NCBI GenBank assembly: GCA_001768735.1
Contig: MEMB01000002.1
Span: 492,696-556,695 of the forward strand
Length of the DNA stretch: 64,000 nt
Direction: 5' to 3'
DNA from: Alphaproteobacteria bacterium GWF2_58_20
Lineage (GTDB): Bacteria; Pseudomonadota; Alphaproteobacteria; UBA1247
The stretch's first letter is position 1. Every line of letters begins with the position of its first letter. The position numbers were made by a program, and so were the translations under genes. Shown here piece after piece: positions 58,992 to 64,000 of this stretch. The notes under the pieces were generated by a model, which saw only the letters and a program-made list of their open reading frames with translations, had not been told where the DNA came from and did not search any database.

Positions 58992-61085
58992 ATGCCCGTC
59001 ATGCGCCCAGCCATCCTCAATCCCCTGTTTGCCCCCATCTCCACCCTGCCGGGCGTGGGACCCGCCCTGGCCCGCCAGCTGGAAAAACTGCTGGACGGAA
59101 AAGCCGTTGCGCGCCTCCTGTGGCATCTGCCCACCGGCCTGATTGATCGTCGTTACAGGCCCACAATCGCCCAGGCTGAAGCTGGACGCATCGCCATTTT
59201 TGAGGTCAGCGTCCTTTCTCATGCCCCCGCTTCCGGCCGCGGACGCCCAACCCGCGTGCATTGCGCCGATGCCACAGGACACCTCGATCTTGTTTTTTTC
59301 CACGCCAAGGCCGATTATCTTGAAAAAACGCTCCCGGTTGGATCAAACCGCCTTGTGAGCGGAAAGGTTGAATTTTTCAATGGCATGGCCCAGATCATCC
59401 ACCCGGATTACATTCTCCCGCCCGAGCGCGGGGACGACCTGCCTGCCATAGAGCCTGTCCATCCCCTGTCCGGCAACCTTTCCGGCAAGCAGGTGCGAAA
59501 ATTCATCGCGGCAGCCATTGGCCGCACACCGCCGTTTCCGGAATGGCTAGATCCCGCCTTTCTCACCCAGCGCGGCTGGCCCACCTTCAATGACGCCATC
59601 AGGATCGTACAGGCACCGCAAAATGAAGGGGATATTTCTCCACTTTCTTCGGCCCGACTGCGGCTGGCCTACGATGAACTGCTGGCTACCCAGCTGGCCC
59701 TTGGCCTCATCCGCCACAAGCAACGTGCCGCTTGTGGACGCGCGCTCTTCGGAACAAAGGAACTCCAACAAAAAGTCATTCAAAAACTAAACTTTACACT
59801 CACATCTTCACAAACAACATCCATTTCCGAAATCCTTGCGGACATGGAAAAACCGGAACGAATGCTTCGCCTTTTGCAGGGCGATGTCGGGTCGGGAAAA
59901 ACCCTTGTCGCCCTCATGGCCATGCTCACAGCCGTTGAAGCCGGATGTCAAGCCGCCCTCATGGCCCCCACAGAAATTCTCGCGCGCCAGCACCTCAAAA
60001 CCATTGCCCCGCTGGCTGAAGCCGCAGGCGTTCCCATTGCCGTCCTCACCGGACGCGACAAGGGCAAAATACGGGAAGCAACCCTTTCCGCCATAGCTTC
60101 GGGAGAGGCAAAGATCATCATTGGTACCCATGCACTTTTCCAGGAGGAAGTGGCCTTTGCCGACCTTGGCCTTGCCGTGATTGACGAACAGCACCGTTTT
60201 GGCGTTCACCAGCGCCTGCAACTCACCAGCAAGGGGCATGCCGTCCATCTTCTCGTGATGACAGCAACCCCCATCCCCAGAACCCTGACCATGACCGCCT
60301 ATGGCGACATGGATTCCTCACGCCTGCTGGAAAAACCGGCCGGACGAAAACCCATAGACACCCGCCGCATTCCCTTGGAAAAACTAGAGGATGTGACAGA
60401 AGGAATCTACCGCAAGATTGCGGAAGGCGCGCGCGTTTTCTGGATATGTCCGCTGGTGGAGGAATCTGAAAAAATCGATCTGGCTGCCGCCCGCGAGCGT
60501 CATGCTTGGCTGGCTGGTCATTTTGGCAACAAGGCAGGACTTGTCCACGGCCGCATGAAGCCCGCAGAAAAGGATGCCGCCATGGCCGCCTTTGCTTCCG
60601 GGGAAACCCCCATCCTGGTTGCCACCTCTGTCATCGAGGTGGGCGTGGACGTGCCGGAAGCCACCATCATGGTGATCGAGCATGCCGAACGCTTTGGCCT
60701 TGCCCAGCTGCACCAGATGCGGGGCCGCATTGGTCGTGGGGACAAGCCTTCCACCTGCATCCTGCTGTTTGGGCATCCCCTTTCGGAAATCGCACAAAAG
60801 CGCCTTGCCATCCTGCATGAAACCGAGGATGGCTTCCGCATTGCCGAAGAAGACCTGCGCCTGCGCGGCGCAGGAGAAATCCTGGGAACGAAACAAAGTG
60901 GCATGCCGGAATTCCGCATTGCCGACCTGGCCGTTCACGCCGACATCATTTCCATTGCCCGCGACGACGCAAAAATCATCATTGCCCGCGACGCGGAACT
61001 TTCAACACCCCGCGGACAGGCCTTGAGAATCCTGCTGTATCTTTTTGAACGGGACGCCTCGATGGGTTATTTGGCTTCCGGCTGA
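58992..61085 (+). CDS. recG: ATP-dependent DNA helicase RecG
   Basis: 697 residues from the ATG at 58992 (AAGG ten bases upstream), matching the usual ~690; a second ATG nine bases later is possible. RecG remodels stalled replication forks. N-terminal wedge (LPGVGPALARQLEKLL; OB fold), helicase motifs GDVGSGKT near residue 298, DEQHRFGVHQR, TATPIPRT, and the TRG segment QMRGRIGRGDKPSTCILLF. Its end overlaps the convergent DUF502 gene by 19 bases. Confidence 0.96.
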   Translation: MPVMRPAILNPLFAPISTLPGVGPALARQLEKLLDGKAVARLLWHLPTGLIDRRYRPTIAQAEAGRIAIFEVSVLSHAPASGRGRPTRVHCADATGHLDLVFFHAKADYLEKTLPVGSNRLVSGKVEFFNGMAQIIHPDYILPPERGDDLPAIEPVHPLSGNLSGKQVRKFIAAAIGRTPPFPEWLDPAFLTQRGWPTFNDAIRIVQAPQNEGDISPLSSARLRLAYDELLATQLALGLIRHKQRAACGRALFGTKELQQKVIQKLNFTLTSSQTTSISEILADMEKPERMLRLLQGDVGSGKTLVALMAMLTAVEAGCQAALMAPTEILARQHLKTIAPLAEAAGVPIAVLTGRDKGKIREATLSAIASGEAKIIIGTHALFQEEVAFADLGLAVIDEQHRFGVHQRLQLTSKGHAVHLLVMTATPIPRTLTMTAYGDMDSSRLLEKPAGRKPIDTRRIPLEKLEDVTEGIYRKIAEGARVFWICPLVEESEKIDLAAARERHAWLAGHFGNKAGLVHGRMKPAEKDAAMAAFASGETPILVATSVIEVGVDVPEATIMVIEHAERFGLAQLHQMRGRIGRGDKPSTCILLFGHPLSEIAQKRLAILHETEDGFRIAEEDLRLRGAGEILGTKQSGMPEFRIADLAVHADIISIARDDAKIIIARDAELSTPRGQALRILLYLFERDASMGYLASG

Positions 61086-61807
61086 CCCACCTTGAGGTTC
61101 GGATGCATGTCCCGCACCTGGGGCGGCGTGATGATGCCTGCCGACATGATCATCTTGATGCCTTCCTCAACCGTCATGGACAGGGGAATGATTTTCTTGC
61201 GCGGAACAAAGAGCAGGAACCCGGATGTCGGGTTCGGCGTTGTCGGCAGGAAAACATTGATAACCTCATCCGTCGTGATGGCCTGCACCTCACCGGTTGT
61301 CTTTCCGGTCAGGAACGCCAGCGCCCACATCCCATCATGAGGATACTCAATCATGACCACCTGACGGAAAGCCGATGAATGGTTGCTGAACACCGTTTCC
61401 ATCACCTGTTTTGTGGCCGCATAAATGGTACGGACAACCGGCATGTGGGCCAGAATGCCTTCCCCCACGGAAACAAACAGCTTGCCAAAATAGCCTGAAG
61501 CCACCGTTCCGATGAACACCAGCAGAATGAAGACGGCAACAAGCCCCAGGCCTGGCACCTGATAAGGCAGGTACGACATGGGATTCCAGTCCGGTGGAAT
61601 GATGGCGGCCACAAGGCCATCAATCCAGGTGATGACCAGCCAGGTCAGGTAAAGGGTCAGCCCCAGCGGCGTTGTCACAAGCAGGCCTGTCAGGAAATGT
61701 TTCCGGAGGCGCGCAAGGAATGATGGATGCGGGAGCTTGATTTCTTCCGCCTCCTCTTTCACAGCCTTGAATGGTGTTTTGCTGCCATGAATGTCTTTTC
61801 CTGCCAT
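61067..61807 (-). CDS. DUF502 family membrane protein
   Basis: 246 residues; AAGGGG upstream of the ATG. Two transmembrane helices (about 38-62 and 85-108) flank a periplasmic loop with DWNPMSYLPYQVPGLG; the cytoplasmic part has the family's IYAATKQVMETVF, VVMIEYPHDGMWALAF and VFLPTTPNPTSGFLLFVPR. The family is widespread beside recG in alphaproteobacteria; molecular function is not established. Confidence 0.9.
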   Translation of the reverse strand: MAGKDIHGSKTPFKAVKEEAEEIKLPHPSFLARLRKHFLTGLLVTTPLGLTLYLTWLVITWIDGLVAAIIPPDWNPMSYLPYQVPGLGLVAVFILLVFIGTVASGYFGKLFVSVGEGILAHMPVVRTIYAATKQVMETVFSNHSSAFRQVVMIEYPHDGMWALAFLTGKTTGEVQAITTDEVINVFLPTTPNPTSGFLLFVPRKKIIPLSMTVEEGIKMIMSAGIITPPQVRDMHPNLKVGQPEAK

Positions 61808-61967
61808 ATCCGGCCCCTTCTGAAAATCTCTTGCACTGCATAACCTAAATCATTTTCCGCCATAAGGGAAGTGATACAAACCGCCGTCCAGACACACCTC
61901 CCGACACACGCCGGAAAGAATACTTGATTCTTTTATACAAAAATGAACTGTTTTTTAGGATTTCCCC

Positions 61968-61996
61968 TTGCATGGTTACGTATCGAGGTTTATAAA
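61968..61996 (+). promoter_or_regulatory. Candidate promoter of the outer-membrane protein gene
   Basis: TTGCAT (61968-61973) and TATAAA (61991-61996) are 17 bases apart in an AT-rich 226-base gap. The start would fall near 62003, giving a leader of about 30 bases with AGGA before the ATG at 62034. Confidence 0.45.
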
Positions 61997-62033
61997 ACAA
62001 TAGAGATTGCAACCATCTTATCAGCAGGACACC

Positions 62034-63296
62034 ATGACAAAGACACACAGCGCTTTTTCTTTCACCATGCTGGCCACATGCGCCAGCATCGGCATGATCC
62101 CCGGCATCGCCATGGCCCAGTCAGCTCCGGAACGTGGCGCCACCGTCACGGAAACCAAGCATCCAGCATACGAATCGCAGGGTATTCGCGCTGGCGGTTT
62201 CGTGGTAACCCCTTCCATTGAAGCTGGCATTTTGTATGACACGAACATCTATGCCACGGACACCGATGAAAAGAGCGCGACCACTGCCATTGTGGCTCCC
62301 GCCGTCAAGGTGAAATCGGATTGGAACAACCACGCGCTGAACTTTGATGCTTCTGCGGAAATTGGCCGTTACAACCAGCATTCCAGCGAAAACTATGAAG
62401 ATTACCGTGTTGGCATTGATGGCCGCGTTGACATCTCCCGCGAAACCAAACTGAACCTCGCTGCCAGCCACATCAAGGACCACGAAGAACGCGGCTCCGC
62501 TGATGACGCCAATGGTTCAAAGCCAACAGAGACCAGCACCGACGCAGCCACCATCAGCCTGTCCCATAGCGTTGGCCGCCTCAGCACCAAGCTTTCCCTT
62601 GGCGCACAGGATCTTGAATTTGACAATGTTTCCACTTCTGCTGGCGTTCCCGTCAACAACCATGATCGCAACCGCAAGATCACGGAAGGCCAGCTCCGTG
62701 CAGACTATGAATTCTCCCCTGGTTATTCAGCCTTTTTCAGCGGCGCCCTCAACAAGCGCGCCTATGATGATGCTGTGGATGACAATGGTTTCAACCGTGA
62801 TTCCGATGGCTATCGTCTGCGCATGGGCGCCCGCATTGATCTCACGGGCCTCGTTTTCGCGGACGTTTACGCCGGCTACTTGAAGCAGGATTATGATGAC
62901 GCAGCCCTTTCCACCGTCAAGGGTGGACAGTTTGGTGTTGCCGGCACCTGGAATGCCACGCCTCTCACCTCCGTGAAGGTCAACCTGGGTCGTTCCATCA
63001 ATGAAACAACGGTCAATGGCGCTTCCGCGACATTTGACACCGCGTTTTCAGCCAAGGTGGACCATGAGCTGATGCGCAACCTGCTCCTGAATGGTTCCCT
63101 CGGCTATACGAAAAGTGATTTTGAGGGCATCACCCGTGAGGACAAGACCTGGAATGCCGGTATTGGTGCAAGCTACAAGATGAACCCCAACATGCATCTT
63201 CTGGCCGACTACACCTTCAAGACACGCGATTCCAATGTAGCCCTTACGGATTACGACCGCAACCAGCTCATGCTGAAGCTTAAGTTCCAGATGTAA
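62034..63296 (+). CDS. Outer-membrane beta-barrel protein (BBP2-like)
   Basis: 420 residues from MTKTHSAFSF at 62034, with AGGA upstream. Signal peptide of about 28 residues ending AMAQS. The mature protein alternates polar and hydrophobic residues in repeated hairpins (FVVTPSIEAGILYDTNIYA, LNLAASHIKDHEE, VFADVYAGYLKQDYDD) and ends with aromatic/hydrophobic LMLKLKFQM, an outer-membrane insertion signal. The pattern matches beta-barrel porin-2 (PF10082) proteins that accompany exopolysaccharide loci. The neighbouring Wza-type gene supports a role in polysaccharide secretion. Confidence 0.85.
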   Translation: MTKTHSAFSFTMLATCASIGMIPGIAMAQSAPERGATVTETKHPAYESQGIRAGGFVVTPSIEAGILYDTNIYATDTDEKSATTAIVAPAVKVKSDWNNHALNFDASAEIGRYNQHSSENYEDYRVGIDGRVDISRETKLNLAASHIKDHEERGSADDANGSKPTETSTDAATISLSHSVGRLSTKLSLGAQDLEFDNVSTSAGVPVNNHDRNRKITEGQLRADYEFSPGYSAFFSGALNKRAYDDAVDDNGFNRDSDGYRLRMGARIDLTGLVFADVYAGYLKQDYDDAALSTVKGGQFGVAGTWNATPLTSVKVNLGRSINETTVNGASATFDTAFSAKVDHELMRNLLLNGSLGYTKSDFEGITREDKTWNAGIGASYKMNPNMHLLADYTFKTRDSNVALTDYDRNQLMLKLKFQM

Positions 63297-63321
63297 TCCT
63301 GGGAAACGCAAGCCTCAAGGC

Positions 63322-63355
63322 ACGGGGATACTCGCAAAGACACGGGTATCCCCGT
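63322..63355 (+). terminator. Hairpin after the outer-membrane protein gene
   Basis: ACGGGGATAC (63322-63331) and GTATCCCCGT (63346-63355) are perfectly complementary around a 14-base loop, 25 bases past the stop. No T run follows, so it may attenuate or stabilise the mRNA rather than terminate fully. Confidence 0.5.
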
Positions 63356-63470
63356 TGCATATCGAAGGCACCTTCCTCCTGTCAACAGCAGGCATAATCG
63401 ATATAAAACCAACCATATCCCTTATGTCTGAGGTATTTCCATCCCAGCAAGCGACAAAAAAACAGACATG

Positions 63471-64000
63471 ATGAAAATCCGCAGCCACGCCCCCCTCCTG
63501 TTCATGACAGTGACCATTCTCATATCCATCCTGTCCTTTTCCTTGCAGGCCATGGCATCGGATGAACTGTTCCAGCCAACCATTCCGCAGCGCGTTCTTC
63601 AGCCCGTGTCTGTGAATGCCCGAGCGGCAACTCTCGTCCATGTGCCTGAAACGACCATCGTTCCCGCCCACAAGGCCGATGGGCCAGAATACCAGCTGGG
63701 CGCTGGTGATGTTCTCAAAATCACGATTTTCAATGAAGCCGATCTTTCCGGCGAATTCAAGGTTGACGGGATTGGCAAGATTGCCCTCCCCCTTGTTGGC
63801 AACATTCTTGTTGGTGGCAAAACCCTCCGCCAGATAGAAACCGCCATTGCCGCAGTCTATGCCGATGGTTATCTCGTCGATCCCAGCGTCAACGCCGAAG
63901 TCCTCAACTACCGACCCTTCTATATCCTTGGCGAAGTCCAAAACCCCGGCAGTTATCCTTATGTCGAGGGAATCAACGTGATGAATGCCATTGCCCTGGC
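63471..64000 (+). CDS. Polysaccharide export protein (Wza/OMA type), 3' end outside window
   Basis: At least 176 residues, frame still open at the right edge; the ATG at 63468 is an equal alternative start and neither has a clear ribosome site. A signal peptide (~1-25, ending SLQAMA) is followed by the Poly_export domain: YQLGAGDVLKITIFNEADLSGEFKV-type strand, GIGKIALPLVGNILVGGKT, DGYLVDPSVNAEV, then the SLBB start FYILGEVQNPGSYPY. It lacks a lipobox Cys at the cleavage site. It forms the outer-membrane export channel for capsule or exopolysaccharide. Adjacent to the BBP2-like gene, it opens an export locus. Confidence 0.9.
   Translation, partial: MKIRSHAPLLFMTVTILISILSFSLQAMASDELFQPTIPQRVLQPVSVNARAATLVHVPETTIVPAHKADGPEYQLGAGDVLKITIFNEADLSGEFKVDGIGKIALPLVGNILVGGKTLRQIETAIAAVYADGYLVDPSVNAEVLNYRPFYILGEVQNPGSYPYVEGINVMNAIAL

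Noticed and set aside
1..64000. CRISPR arrays, insertion sequences, rRNA genes
   Set aside because: No regularly spaced direct repeats, transposase-like proteins or rRNA sequence were found by reading both strands.

Overview
The window is a gene-dense bacterial chromosome segment of moderate GC (mid-50s % by eye). Gene order and families point to an alphaproteobacterium: the lpd-lipA-COQ10-cinA-pgpA block, ntrY-ntrX-trkA-hfq-hflX-mazG, dUTP-type housekeeping operons built on 4-base stop/start overlaps, MetG-TatD-MBL hydrolase in series, and recG next to a DUF502 membrane protein. A more exact lineage cannot be fixed from sequence alone; several ankyrin-repeat genes and a degenerate ntrC leave open a host-associated or early-branching member of the class. 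No insertion sequence, prophage, integrase or CRISPR array was seen.

Layout. 1-3199: end of lpdA, lipA and a RatA/COQ10 gene on +, facing a cinA/pncC-pgpA-ankyrin operon on -. 3436-12374 (+): a receiver-less NtrC-like activator, ntrY, ntrX, trkA, a HAD phosphatase, hfq, hflX and an uncharacterised gene. 12553-15956 (-): an uncharacterised HExxxH protein, mazG, and a fused double MazG-like protein. 15997-17820 (+): an aminopeptidase N that lacks the usual C-terminal domain. 18151-29066 (-): a tightly packed operon for cell envelope and replication (YdcF-like, mltB, rlpA, D,D-carboxypeptidase, tmk, holB, metG, tatD, MBL hydrolase, GT39, PAP2), followed upstream by a large orphan hybrid-sensor histidine kinase. 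32258-32347: tRNA-Ser(TGA).

32605-35889 (-) encodes a secreted 1094-residue multidomain protein with four ~108-residue ASH/choice-of-anchor-D-like repeats, a DNRLRE-like module, two Ig-like modules and a fibrinogen-like C-terminus. Divergent from it, 36171-42583 (+) is a seven-gene operon for a CDP-activated 6-deoxyhexose: cytidylyltransferase, 4,6-dehydratase, 3,5-epimerase-like protein, two sugar C-methyltransferase-like proteins, an SDR, and a CmcI-like methyltransferase. It lacks rfbH, so a branched (C-methylated) rather than 3,6-dideoxy sugar is inferred. It is followed by a short non-coding stretch with folded structure and then mscS.

43681-55415 mixes housekeeping genes (DNPH1-like hydrolase, ABC-F ATPase, dCMP deaminase, orphan YejA-like binding protein, Pat-type acetyltransferase) with two groups of ankyrin genes, one overlapping the deaminase gene and one in the mfd operon. 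mfd and recG are divergent (55412-61085). The right edge (62034-64000) starts a polysaccharide export locus: a beta-barrel outer-membrane protein and a Wza-type export protein cut by the window end.
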